Shown: positions 50,671 to 59,998 of the stretch, in pieces | Layout of the letters: every line of letters starts with the position of its first letter | Numbering within the stretch: position 1 is the first letter of the stretch | Position numbers and translations under genes: made by a program | The notes under the pieces: model-generated | Told to the model about the DNA's origin: nothing | What the model saw: only the letters and a program-made list of their open reading frames with translations | Database searches by the model: none | From: Chitinophaga sp. E66 | GTDB taxonomy: Bacteria > Bacteroidota > Bacteroidia > Chitinophagales > Chitinophagaceae | Direction: 5' to 3' | Assembly: GCA_019285755.1 (NCBI GenBank) | Contig: CP079103.1 | Location: forward strand, 5,985,001-6,049,000 | DNA: 64,000 bases

Positions 50671-51257
50671 AGCACCTGGGCGTGGGGGCTTCGTTTTTTC
50701 CTCACGGGGATTTTTATGAGAACCCGGCTTTCGCGCCGCTGATCAAACGCCTGCAGGCAGACGGACATTACCTGGGCCCCCATTCCGGGAAGCACCTCCT
50801 GTACTGCGACTGGAAGAAACGGGACAGTTTACTGGTAACCCGGCCGCAGTTTGAAGCGGACCTGGATATGAACCTGCGCGCCATGGCCCGGCTGGGACTG
50901 CCGGAACCGCACTGGTTTCTTCCGCCCTATGAATGGTACAACGACACCATTGTGCAATGGACCCACGACCTGGGGATGCAACTCGTCAATTTTACCCATG
51001 GTACACGTTCCAACGCCGATTATACTTATCCTGAAATGATGAAATCTTATGTCTCTTCGGAACAGATCTACGAAAGCATCGTTCAGTACGAAAACCGCCA
51101 CCCGTCAGGGCTAAACGGATTTATGCTCCTTTTGCACATCGGTACGGACCCGCGGCGTCAGGATAAATTTTATTTTCAATTGGATAAATTGATACGATAT
51201 TTGCAGCTGAAAGAATACGAATTAGTAGTTATTCCCCGGTTATTGTCCAGACAATAA
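50607..51257 (+). CDS. Polysaccharide deacetylase (NodB homology) domain
   Basis: Frame open from 50535, first ATG at 50607. It begins RGDTAKKRMALVFTGHEFADGG (the NodB beta strand, with Thr-Gly-His/Glu in place of TFDDG), then GASFFPHGDF and LGPHSGKHLLYCDW (His of motif 2 in HSGKH), PHWFLPPYEWYNDTIVQW (the proline-rich motif 3), and LLLHIGTDPR (motif 5). It ends RLLSRQ at 51257. Peptidoglycan or glycan deacetylation is inferred. Start uncertain because it may be fused to the preceding hydrolase. Confidence 0.78.
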   Translation: MALVFTGHEFADGGEHIAQVLKHLGVGASFFPHGDFYENPAFAPLIKRLQADGHYLGPHSGKHLLYCDWKKRDSLLVTRPQFEADLDMNLRAMARLGLPEPHWFLPPYEWYNDTIVQWTHDLGMQLVNFTHGTRSNADYTYPEMMKSYVSSEQIYESIVQYENRHPSGLNGFMLLLHIGTDPRRQDKFYFQLDKLIRYLQLKEYELVVIPRLLSRQ

Positions 51258-51327
51258 CCCCCGAAACATTTAGTTCCCTACTCCTGTTACTAATAAACTA
51301 AGATGGTTTAATTAAAATTTGGGAGTC

Positions 51328-51988
51328 ATGAAGTTTGAGAAGATCAAGAATAAAGGACAGGCAAGACTTTTTGAAAGCCGTTATCTGGAAATGCTAACCA
51401 AGACCCATCCCCTCGTGATCTGGGGATGTATCTGCCCCTGATCGGCTATTTCTTGTATTATAGCCACGATACACTGGGCTTCAGCATAGGCCGTATCGCG
51501 CTGGTATTTTTCGGCGCCATGTTCTTCTGGTCGTTTTTGAGTACATCATGCATCGCTTTATTTTCCATATGGTAACGGAAAGTCCGCGACTGACAAGATT
51601 CATTTACGTGTTGCACGGCAACCATCACGAATATCCGCGCGACAAGCAGCGGCTTTTCATGCCGCCGGTGCCCAGCCTTATCCTGGCCTCAGCGATATTT
51701 GGAGCGCAGTATATTTTCCTGCGGCAGTTCACGTTCATGTTCTTCCCCGGCTTTTTGCTCGGATACCTCATCTACGGGAGCATGCACTACGCCATCCACG
51801 CCTGGAACCCGCCATTCCGGTTCATGAAACCGCTCTGGCGCAATCACCACCTCCATCATTACAAAAGTGAAGACAAGGGATTTGGTGTAAGTTCCGCTTT
51901 CTGGGACCGCGTATTCGGCACCTTCTTTAATCTCGAAAAGGAAAAGGAAGACAAAGAAAAAGTGAAGTCGCTGATGTTCGATAAATAG
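51328..51988 (+). CDS. Fatty acid hydroxylase superfamily protein (FA2H-like)
   Basis: Di-iron membrane hydroxylase of about 220 residues. Breaks near 51425 and 51540. Histidine boxes: EYIMHRFIFH, HGNHHEYP, HYAIH and NHHLHHY, with transmembrane helices between (YLIYGSMHYAIHAWNPPFRF). The short length matches bacterial fatty-acid 2-hydroxylases that modify sphingolipid or lipid acyl chains. It starts MKFEKIKNKGQARLFESRY at 51328. Confidence 0.85.
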
Positions 51989-52006
51989 ACTTGTAACGAT
52001 CCAATA

Positions 52007-52043
52007 AAAAAGGGCTGACCAGTTGAATTGGTCAGCCCTTTTA
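52007..52043. terminator. Terminator after FA hydroxylase
   Basis: AAAAGGGCTGACCA...TGGTCAGCCCTTTT; bidirectional, shared with the convergent minus-strand gene. Confidence 0.88.
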
Positions 52044-52051
52044 TATTTTCT

Positions 52052-52387
52052 TTACCATTTTTCCGCATCGCTGGCATCCGGGTCGGGAGGCTGGCGGTAG
52101 GTGTCGCGGGAGATGGCTTTTTCTGTCTGTCTTTCGATGATCAGCCGGGCGATGGAGCGGTACACTTCCGGGTAGTTTTGCCCGGCTAAAATGGCCTTTA
52201 CCTTCTTTTCTGAAACATCTACCTGGTAGAGGAGCATTACGAATTGCTGGAAGTCCTTTTCCACCAATATCTCGATCTGCGCCGCGAGGGCTTTTTCTAG
52301 GTCTTCGAGTGAGAAACGGGCGGGGAGCTGAAGGCCCGCGTTTTCCTGTAACCAGGCGCCCGTGGATTCCAGGTAGTGCTGATCCAT
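52052..52387 (-). CDS. Small conserved hypothetical protein
   Basis: Intact 111 residues, no signal. Helical pattern (FSLEDLEKALAAQIEILVEKDFQQFVMLLYQ) and a charged C-terminus (PPDPDASDAEKW). Start overlaps the DUF6263 stop (TAATG), so it is translationally coupled. No known family was recognised. Confidence 0.65.
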   Translation of the reverse strand: MDQHYLESTGAWLQENAGLQLPARFSLEDLEKALAAQIEILVEKDFQQFVMLLYQVDVSEKKVKAILAGQNYPEVYRSIARLIIERQTEKAISRDTYRQPPDPDASDAEKW

Positions 52388-53324
52388 TATTTTACCTGCT
52401 TGATCTTGTACGAAGCGTTGGTGATGATCTTCACCGGTACGGTCAGGTCTTTCTTCAATTGCTTTTTCCGGTTGGCGAGGTAAACGTACTTACCGTTCAT
52501 CTCCGTGTTCTGCACGGCGATGCTGGGAAACCGCTTTCGCGGAGGATGAGGTAATTGGTGGTAAGCTTGCCTTCGATGGCGGCGGTAGCCTGGATGCCGT
52601 CTTCAATGGTGAAGGTTTCTACCCGGTCGGTTTTGATATTGCCTTCGGCGTTGATCTTCGCCGTCTGGCCGTCCCAGTGCTGGAGGTTCCAGTAGAGGTC
52701 TACCCTTCCTTTCAGCCCGCCGCGCAGCGGAACGCTTTCTTCCCATTGGGTGCCGTTCTTGATGCCGTGAACGGGGTAGATAATAAGCAGTTGCTCCAGC
52801 CATCCGCGGAACGCCTCGGTACCGAACTGGTCTTTCAGGAGCTTGCGGTATGCCTCGCGCTCGTCGGATTTGAGTTTGGCGAAGGCTTCGGAGGCTTTTT
52901 CAACGGCCTGGTCGAGCCCTTCCACCTTGGTGATATTACCGGTACCCTGGATCTCGACGGAAAAGGGCTGGTTGAGGAGGAGCTTGAGGGCGCCCTGGAG
53001 GGGCTCATCCGGGTGGTCGGTTTTAGCGTCTACGTAAATATTCTGGTTCTTGGCGTTGAAGTTGAATTTGATGTCTGTGTAAGACCATTGCAGGGTATAT
53101 CTGCCCGGGGCGGCGTCGATGACCTTCATGGTCATTTTGTTGTTGTAATCGCGGGTTGTGCGCTGCACCACTTCCTGCACCGTCATGTAGGTTTCGCTGC
53201 GGCTTTCCTGGCTCAGGGTGAATTCGCTTCCAGTCGTCAACTTATAGTTCAGCTCCACATAGTCCTGCGCGGAGAGGGATAAAGCGAGGCAGCACATCGC
53301 TACCAGTCCGGTGAGTTTCTTCAT
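52387..53324 (-). CDS. DUF6263-like secreted protein
   Basis: About 312 residues. Signal peptide (MKKLTGLVAMCCLALSLSAQ), then beta-rich repeats (YVELNYKLTTGSEFTLSQES, RYTLQWSYTDIKFNFNAKN). One break near 52530; repaired, the end (YLANRKKQLKKDLTVPVKI...YKIKQVK) is at 52387. It fits the DUF6263 pattern of Bacteroidota. Function unknown. Confidence 0.72.
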
Positions 53325-53352
53325 TATCTCTTATTTGATCAAACGTATTTTT

Positions 53353-54115
53353 CTATGACCCCAGTCCGAACAGCGCGAAATCGTACTTCACGGGGTCTGA
53401 GGGATCCATCAGCCGCAGCTGGCTGGTGAGCTCAACGGCGGTCTTCCAGTTGGCGTCTGCGCTCTGGATGAGGCCGAGCCTTGCGGCCACGCGGCTGACG
53501 TGTATGTCTACCGGGCAAACGAGCTGCGCCGGCGCAATGTGCTTCCATAGTCCAAAATCCACGCCATTTTTGTCCCGGCGGACCATCCAGCGCAGGTACA
53601 TATTGAGCCGTTTGCAGGCGCTGTTGCGCGCGGGCGTGGAGATGTGCTTGCGGGTGCGGTCCGGGTGCTCCATGGCGAAAAAGATCTTCTGAAATCCTGT
53701 CAACGCACTTTCCACGTTGGTGTCTTCCGGCTGGAGGTGCCCGCTGAAAGCGAACTCCAGGAGGTGACGTTGGTGTAGTAATGCTGGAGGAACTCCACGA
53801 AATAGAGGAGGTCCAGCCCATTGAACGTGCGGTGCCTGAAATGCATGAGCTTCATGCGGTCGCGCGGGTCATGGTTAAGGATGTAGTCGTACGGAGCATT
53901 GTCAAAGAGCCCCATGAGCTCAGTGCACTTGTTAATGATGGTGGTGCGGTTCCCCAGGCCAGGATAGCGGCAAACAGCCCTGCGATCTCAATGTCCTGGA
54001 GCTTTGTGAACCGGTGCGGGATACTGATCGGGTCGCCTTCGATGAACGCAGGCTGGTCGTAGTGCTCCGCCTTGGCATCCAAAAATTCTTTCAGTTGCTG
54101 GAACTTCATGGTCAT
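53353..54115 (-). CDS. TIGR02757-family protein (DUF2400)
   Basis: About 253 residues after repairing breaks near 53945 and 53765. The start gives MTMKFQQLKEFLDAKAEHYD. The C-terminal part includes the family signature KRLNMYLRWMVRRDKNGVDFGLWK and CPVDIHVSRVAARLGL (helix-hairpin-helix-like). The family resembles DNA glycosylase-like proteins, but no enzymatic activity is established. It is minus-strand next to the transsulfuration gene with no obvious operon link. Confidence 0.85.
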
Positions 54116-54207
54116 AGTATATGGAAAAAAATGCCCCGAACTTTTACTGAACGGGAGGCATGTAGGTGTAATGCGCTAAAAGTAAGCAGATTGACGCAAC
54201 AATCCAA

Positions 54208-55344
54208 TCAGCCGATGGCTTTTTCAGATCATCGATGAGGTCAGCCACATCTTCGATGCCCACGCTCAGCCGGATCAGGGAATCCGTCAAACCGTTCTTA
54301 AGCCGCTCCTCGCGCGGGATAGAAGCGTGCGTCATAGACGCCGGATGGCCGATCAGGCTCTCCACGCCGCCCAAAGATTCCGCCAGGGAAAAGAGGTGCG
54401 TGCCACTGAGCACTTTCAGCGCCGCCTCCATACTGTCGTCTTTCAACGTAAAGGAGATCATGCCGCCGAAGCCGCGCATCTGCTTTTTGGCGATATCGTG
54501 GTTGGGATGATCCTCAAACCCGCACCAGAACACCTTCCCCACTTTCGGATGCTCCCGGAGGAAGCGGGCCACCGCCTCGCCGTTCTCGCAATGGCGCTGC
54601 ATGCGCACATGCAGGGTTTTGATACCCCGCAGCACCAGGAAGCAGTCCTGCGGGCGGTACCGCCCCGCAGCTATTTTGAATGAAGGCCAGCTGCTGGGCG
54701 AGGGCATCGTCTTTCACGATCACGGCGCCATGAACCACGTCGCTGTGGCCGCCAAGGTACTTGGTGGCGGAATGCACGACGATATCGGCTCCGAGGTCCA
54801 GCGGGTTCTGGAGGTAGGGAGAAGCAAAAGTATTATCGACCGCCAGGAGGATGCCTTTCTCCTTCGCGATGGCCGCACAGGCGGCTATATCAATGATATT
54901 GAGCATGGGATTGGTGGGCGTCTCTATCCAGATGAGCTTTGTAGCGGCGTTCAGATGCCGGCTCAGCTGGCCTGCATCCTGAAGGTCAGCGAAATGGAAC
55001 TTGATCCCGTATTTGGCGAAGACCTTGGTGAAGATCCGGAAGGTTCCGCCGTATAAGTCGCTGGAAGCCACAACTTCATCGCCGGGGGCAAGGAGTTTTA
55101 TGATAGCGTCGGTAGCCGCGAGGCCGCTGCCAAAGCAGATCCCGTGTTTTCCGTTCTCAATGGCCGCCAGTGCGTTCTGAAGGGCGTGGCGGGTGGGGTT
55201 TTGCGTACGGGCGTACTCGTAGCCTTTATGGTCGCCCGGAGCGGCCTGTACGTAGGTGGAGGTCTGGAATATCGGCGTCATAATGGCCCCTGTGGAGGGG
55301 TCAGGCTCAACGCCCGCATGGATCAGTTTGGTACCTAACTTCAT
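54208..55344 (-). CDS. Trans-sulfuration PLP enzyme (cystathionine gamma-synthase/lyase type)
   Basis: About 379 residues. It begins MKLGTKLIHAGVEPDPSTGAIMTPIFQTSTY. The PLP lysine is in HSATKYLGGHSD; YGGTFRIFTKVF, DNTFASPYLQNPLDLGADIV and SLGGVESLIGHPASMTHASI are the Cys/Met-metabolism PLP signature. Breaks near 54665 and 54220 (repaired end KKAIG at 54208). Whether it is a synthase (metB), lyase (cth) or methionine gamma-lyase cannot be decided from sequence alone. Confidence 0.9.
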
Positions 55345-55484
55345 GGTTTGCTAGATTTTATGGGAATACCAAAGTTAACGAATTAACATGACACGTATGT
55401 GCTATGCCGTTTCCGCTGAAATCGTTTCGCAGGGCGGATTTGGGGTTCTAAACACACTTATTGGCATTACGCCCGGCCATTTCC

Positions 55485-55513
55485 ATCGCTTACGAGAAAA
55501 AAACAACGTTCAC
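55485..55513 (+). promoter_or_regulatory. Direct repeat pair D (LytTR-like activator site)
   Basis: A degenerate first half (ATCGCTTAC, 55485-55493) and a clear second half (AACGTTCAC, 55505-55513). The second lies 41 bp before the -7 box TAATTTTA at 55546-55553. The spacing between halves is 20 bp. Confidence 0.5.
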
Positions 55514-55558
55514 CAGAATGCTTCCGGATGTATGGAGATTTCCGATAATTTTAACTCA

Positions 55559-55617
55559 GGTTTTTCATAGGATATGGTTAAAATTTTCTGAAGGCGGTAT
55601 TCTTACCGCTTTTTTCT
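55559..55617 (+). ncRNA. Candidate small RNA, copy D
   Basis: About 59 nt starting GGTTTTTCATAGG, then ATATGGTTAAAA. Terminator hairpin GCGGTA-TTCT-TACCGC (about 55594-55609) and a T-run. The possible frame ATG-GTT-AAA stops after five codons, which argues against a conserved peptide. It lies alone in the gap between the transsulfuration and DUF2911 genes. Confidence 0.68.
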
Positions 55618-55645
55618 TTCGCCCCAAGTTTCAAACTGTAGTATA

Positions 55646-55676
55646 AAAAAGAGGCAGCGGATTCGCTGCCTCTTTT
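55646..55676. terminator. Terminator after DUF2911 gene
   Basis: AAAAGAGGCAGCG-GATT-CGCTGCCTCTTTT with flanking A-run; it lies 28 bases past the stop of the minus-strand DUF2911 gene. Confidence 0.85.
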
Positions 55677-55703
55677 GTATTTCGTTGATTCCCGGAGGGT
55701 TAT

Positions 55704-56332
55704 TTATTTCGTACCAGCCTTCTTCGGCTTCACGTTATTGGAGGCGGTCGCCTTGCCGGTATCCGTCCACCGGATAGGCAGGGAAACCTGGGTTTTATCC
55801 CAGCCCATGAGTAGGTTAGCGCCATAAGGAGCCTTTTCGAACACCATGCTGAACGCCTCGATCTCTTCGGCGGAATTGATCACAGGCACTTCAGTCCTAA
55901 CCACATCCATCTGCGGTTCATATTTATAAGCGCCCCAGATATCGGTCTGTTTATTAAAGATGACCGTCCATTTGGTTTCGCTGGGGATGGCGTAGATGGT
56001 ATACCGGCCTTTGGGTACGGTTTTGCCGCCGATGGTCACGGGGCGGAAGAACTCTACTTCCGTGGCTTCGTTGGCCCCGAGGCGCCATACTTTGCCGTAT
56101 TCTACCAGGTTTCCGAAGATGGGGCGGCCCTTTTTCTGGGGCGGCTGAAGATGGCCCTGGCCACCAGGGCGCCGGGTTCGCCTTTTACCTTGCACACGTA
56201 AGGGTACATGACAGGATAGTAGGCCATGTCCATGGGACTGGGATCTACGGGCGGCATTTTCTTATCCTGGGCGCCGGCGAGGCTGCACACGGTGAGGCCG
56301 GCTATAACGAAGAGCGTTTTGAGCGTATTCAT
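55704..56332 (-). CDS. Secreted DUF2911 protein
   Basis: About 210 residues. A signal peptide (MNTLKTLFVIAGLTVCSLAGAQ) leads to YYPVMYPYVCKVKG..., then one break near 56145, and the DUF2911 core (IFGNLVEYGKVWRLGANEATEVEFFRPV, PKGRYTIYAIPSETKWTVIFNKQTDIWGAY). The C-terminal tail is basic. Function unknown; predicted periplasmic. Confidence 0.85.
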
Positions 56333-56386
56333 ATGCGTTGAATGATAGTGTGAATTCGGCCCCAAACCTACGTGTTTTTCCCAAAA

Positions 56387-56975
56387 TCAGGAAAGTTCAG
56401 CTGTGAGAGATTTCATAAAGTTTTCGGCGTCGGGGATGAAGGCTTCGTAGCACTCCCTGAGAGCGGCGTAATTGTCTGTGAACACGGCGAAGGGCACTTC
56501 TGGCGGATGAGGGAAGTATTTGGACCGTCGGACGATGCCTGTGAAGCTTTTGAGGACGCCCTGGCGCTCGTGGTAATGGTAGAGCCAGTTGTGGGTCCGC
56601 ATGAAAGAAAACACCTGGCGGAATGCAGGGGGCAGCAGGGGAGGCGCTCGTCTACCGCGGCATAGGTCTCTTCCGTGAACCGGAGGAGCGCGGGGAGAGT
56701 GAAGCGCAACGGGTCGTTGGCCAGGAAATGGTCATAGACCACATCCAGGAATACCCCGCCGTAAAGGCCGGAGCTGGGGCGGAAGATATCGCGGGCGGTG
56801 CGGGAGGCGGGATGATGATCGGTGTAATCGTCGAGCGCGCGGTGTAGGACGATCCCCTTGCGTATGGGGGCGGGTAATCCTCCGTTTTCTTCCCTTTGAC
56901 GAAATCGGCGATGAGCTGCCCGGCCGTAACGTCCGGATCATGAAAAGATAAATATGCGTGGGCCAGGTAATTCAT
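56387..56975 (-). CDS. Acyl carrier protein phosphodiesterase family (AcpH-like)
   Basis: About 196 residues, breaks near 56870 and 56600. It begins MNYLAHAYLSFHDPDVTAGQLIADFVKGKK and has IRKGIVLHRALDDYTDHHP (HD-like metal ligands), GLYGGVFLDVVYDHFLANDP and a C-terminal YEAFIPDAENFMKSL. The family hydrolyses phosphopantetheine from ACP in Enterobacteria; in Bacteroidota this activity is assumed only. Confidence 0.85.
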
Positions 56976-57384
56976 ATACACACCAGCGGCGATCCCGGAA
57001 GATGAACGGCAAAAGCACGACAACCGGGCGTTCCGACTCCTCCGAAGATAGCGATTATTCCTTGCTCCGTTCGTTTCCGTTACACAATGTCCGCTTTCGG
57101 AAAACCTTTTCAAGCGCATGCCGCACGTCACCGCCTGGTCACTTTAACAAAGTCTTAACCCAAACGCGTGCAACATTTCGTCTTTCCGCTCAACGCCGCT
57201 GGCAGTAAGGGTTACAGGCTGCGGTAATAAGTCGTTTTACGTATGCGTTATAACATGCATAACATTGGCTTCACATAGCACAGCCAATCAACACTATTCC
57301 CTTGACCATCGATCCGCACGGCACTAATTTTACATCATCAAATCACCGCATTCTAAAACACACCCTGATTAAAATTTTTCCGCC
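56976..57384. other. Gene-free stretch
   Basis: The 409 bases hold no supported gene. A TAATTTTA -7-like box at 57325-57332 could serve the secreted small protein starting at 57385. No repeats or structured elements stand out. Confidence 0.45.
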
Positions 57385-57827
57385 ATGAAAAAGATTATCG
57401 CCATTCTGACCCTGGTAACCGTGTTCGTCACAGGCGCTTATGCCATCGACGAAACCATTGACAACAAAAAGTGCTGGACGCTTTTAAAACGGAATTTTCC
57501 AAAGCCGAGGATGTTTCCTGGTATACCACTACGGACAAGTACGTGGCTAAATTTACCCTGAACGCCCGGAAAGTGACTGCTCACTACGATAAAGACGGCA
57601 CCCTGCTGGCCACCAGCCGCTATATCAGCGACGCGGACCTGCCGCTGAGCGTGATGACCCGCCTGATGAAGAAGTATCCCGACCAGAAGATCAACAACGT
57701 AGTAGAATATGAAGCCGACGGCTCAACAACCTACGTAGTGACCCTCGAGAGCGAAACGCATTGGACCGTGCTGAAAGCCGAATCCAACGGTAATATCAGC
57801 CGCCTGAAGAAATTGCAGAAAGCATAA
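57385..57827 (+). CDS. Small secreted protein (PepSY-like)
   Basis: About 148 residues: signal peptide (MKKIIAILTLVTVFVTGAYA) then KVLDAFKTEFSKAEDVSWYTTTDKYVAKFTLNARKVTAHYDKDG, resembling the small PepSY-like/DUF2874 secreted proteins of Bacteroidota. One break near 57470. A terminator follows. Possibly a regulatory or inhibitor domain, not established. Confidence 0.68.
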
Positions 57828-57859
57828 TGTAGTTTTAGTGTAAGTTTCAGTCAGTATGA

Positions 57860-57891
57860 CCGTCCCGGGTAAAGCCGGGACGGTTTTTTTA
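57860..57891 (+). terminator. Terminator after PepSY-like gene
   Basis: CCGTCCCGG-GTAAAG-CCGGGACGG followed by T7. Confidence 0.88.
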
Positions 57892-57961
57892 TGCTTGTTC
57901 CGGGCGGTTTGCAAGGCGGTGGTTTTGTGAGCTTTTTGGCATTTTGTGACTATGAAAAGTG

Positions 57962-57969
57962 TACCTTTG
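57962..57969 (+). promoter_or_regulatory. -7 box deciding the start of the DHS-like gene
   Basis: TACCTTTG, a TAnnTTTG match, 41 bases before the ATG at 58003. An alternative upstream ATG at 57946 would precede this promoter's start, which argues for the 58003 start. Confidence 0.6.
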
Positions 57970-58002
57970 CGGCTTGTACACACAAGTAAAACACGTACTG
58001 TA

Positions 58003-58976
58003 ATGACTAAAGGACCTGTTTCACAATTTATCCAGCACCACTACCGTCACTTCAATGCGGCGGCCCTGGTGGATGCAGCGAAAGGATATGAGACGCATTT
58101 GCTGGAAGGCGGCAAGATGATGGTAACCCTGGCGGGCGCTATGAGCACCGCGGAACTGGGGATTTCTTTTGCGGAAATGATCCGTGCCGGCAAGGTGGAT
58201 ATTATTTCCTGTACAGGCGCCAACCTCGAGGAAGACATCATGAACCTCGTGGCCCATACGCACTACAAGCGCGTGCCCAATTACCGCGACCTCAGCCCCA
58301 GGAAGAATGGGATCTGCTGGAGCAGGGCTTCAACCGGGTAACCGATACCTGCATCCCCGAAGAAGAAGCATTCCGCCGCATCCAACAGCACATCCATAAA
58401 ATCTGGAAAGATGCCGAAGCCGCCGGTGAACGTTACTTCCCGCACGAATACATGTATAATCTGCTGCTGAGCGGCGTAATGCAGGAGCATTACGAAATCG
58501 ATCCCAAGAACAGCTGGATGCTGGCCGCTGCAGAAAAGAACATCCCCATCATCGTTCCAGGTTGGGAGGATAGCACCATGGGTAACATCTTCGCTTCCTA
58601 CGTGATCAAAGGCGAACTGAAAGCCTCCACCATGAAGAGCGGTATCGAATACATGGTATGGCTCAGCGAATGGTACCGTAACAACTCGGCTGGCAAGGGC
58701 GTAGGCTTCTTCCAGATCGGCGGCGGTATCGCGGGCGATTTCCCCATCTGCGTGGTGCCCATGATGTACCAGGATCTCGAGTGGACGGACGTTCCGTTCT
58801 GGAGCTACTTCTGCCAGATCTCCGATTCCACCACCTCCTACGGTTCTTATTCCGGTGCTGTTCCCAACGAGAAAATCACCTGGGGCAAGCTGGATATCCA
58901 TACGCCTAAGTTCATTATCGAGTCGGATGCTACGATTGTGGCGCCGCTCATTTTCGCCTACCTCTTGGGCTGGTAA
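58003..58976 (+). CDS. Deoxyhypusine synthase-family protein
   Basis: About 324 residues, one break near 58305. It begins MTKGPVSQFIQHHYRHFNAAALVDAAKG. Deoxyhypusine synthase features: MVTLAGAMSTAELGISFAEMIR (NAD loop), DIISCTGANLEEDI, PGWEDSTMGNIF and the active-site Lys in PNEKITWGKL. Bacterial homologues often act as homospermidine synthases or on small substrates rather than eIF5A. Substrate in this organism is unknown. Confidence 0.88.
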
Positions 58977-58992
58977 GCACATACATTTTCAG

Positions 58993-59021
58993 AAAGGCCG
59001 CAGTTGATGCGGCCTTTTTTT
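58993..59021 (+). terminator. Terminator after DHS-like gene
   Basis: AAAGGCCGCA...TGCGGCCTTTTTTT, short loop. Confidence 0.88.
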
Positions 59022-59206
59022 AACCCCGATACCGAACCCTAGCTGCCCCAAACGCGCCGCACTGCCGTTTTAACAAAATCTTTCAAGATACACATGTGGA
59101 ATATTAAATATTTCTTTATGTTTGTGACGCAATTGCTTTACGCATTTGTTTTTTCTATAGTTCTTTAAATTCGGGCAGAAATATTTTTGCAGGTTCCAAA
59201 ACTTAC

Positions 59207-59229
59207 TACATTTGACCCGCGAAGTCAAA
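59207..59229 (+). promoter_or_regulatory. TetR promoter with overlapping palindrome
   Basis: -7 box TACATTTG (59207-59214) overlaps an inverted repeat TTTGAC-N7-GTCAAA (59211-59229), upstream of the TetR start at 59257. This placement fits autorepression. Confidence 0.6.
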
Positions 59230-59256
59230 AAGTCAAACGCGGTTTCGTAGTCACAA

Positions 59257-59864
59257 ATGGCCGAACAGGATCAAAAGAGGGAAGCGATACTGGAGGTGGC
59301 GCTGAAGCGGTTCAAACGTTTCGGCCTGGCTAAGACGACTATGGACGAAATCGCGAAAGATTTGGAGATCAGCAAAGGATCTTTGTACTATTATTTCTCC
59401 GACAAGGAAAGGATTTATGTGGCGGTAGTGGAGCGTATCGTAAACGAGAGCTTCAGGGATGTGGGGAGTTTCCTGGAAACCGCGGTGTCTGTCCAGGAAG
59501 TGATGGATCGCTACTTGTCGGTAAAAGAGAGGATTTTACTGGAATATCATTTCCTGTTCGGCATCAATTTGTGGGTGAGCGACAAACCGAGCAGCCTGAT
59601 GCGGCAGATCGGGGAAATGGCACACCAGGCCGAAATCCGCTTTATTTCCAGCTGGATACGGAAAGGCATTGAGCTGGGGAAATATCAGAGACGCACGATC
59701 CGGCTTTTACGGCTGACTTGCTTGTACAGGTGTTGTTTGGATTCTGGATCAACTGGTGCAAGTGGCAGGCCGCAGATTTTGACCTTCAAGACGCCAACAA
59801 TATAAAAGTATTTATGAACCGGGAGAGAAAGGTGCTTACCATCTTCTTCAACGGGTTAAAATAA
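59257..59864 (+). CDS. TetR-family regulator
   Basis: About 202 residues, one break near 59700. The N-terminal helix-turn-helix (REAILEVALKRFKRFGLAKTTMDEIAKDLEISKGSLYYYFSDKERIY) is classical TetR. The C-terminal ligand domain ends FFNGLK at 59864. A palindrome overlaps its own -7 box. No adjacent transporter is seen, so the target genes are unknown. Confidence 0.88.
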
Positions 59865-59998
59865 AACGCCAACAAAAAGCTATATCCGAAGACCATTAAT
59901 CGACCGAAGCCTGCTTCCCCCTCCAATTAGTCATGTATGTAGAAACATGAATTAAGCGATTCAATCATTGACATATTAAACTCAAAATTGTACGACAG

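Noticed and set aside
38850..55590. Mini-peptides starting MVK in the four small RNA copies
   Set aside because: Peptide lengths differ from 5 to about 20 residues and sequences diverge after the third codon, while RNA features are conserved.
55388..55646. Two small plus-strand open frames near copy D
   Set aside because: Overlap the promoter and hairpin of small RNA copy D and show no coding features.
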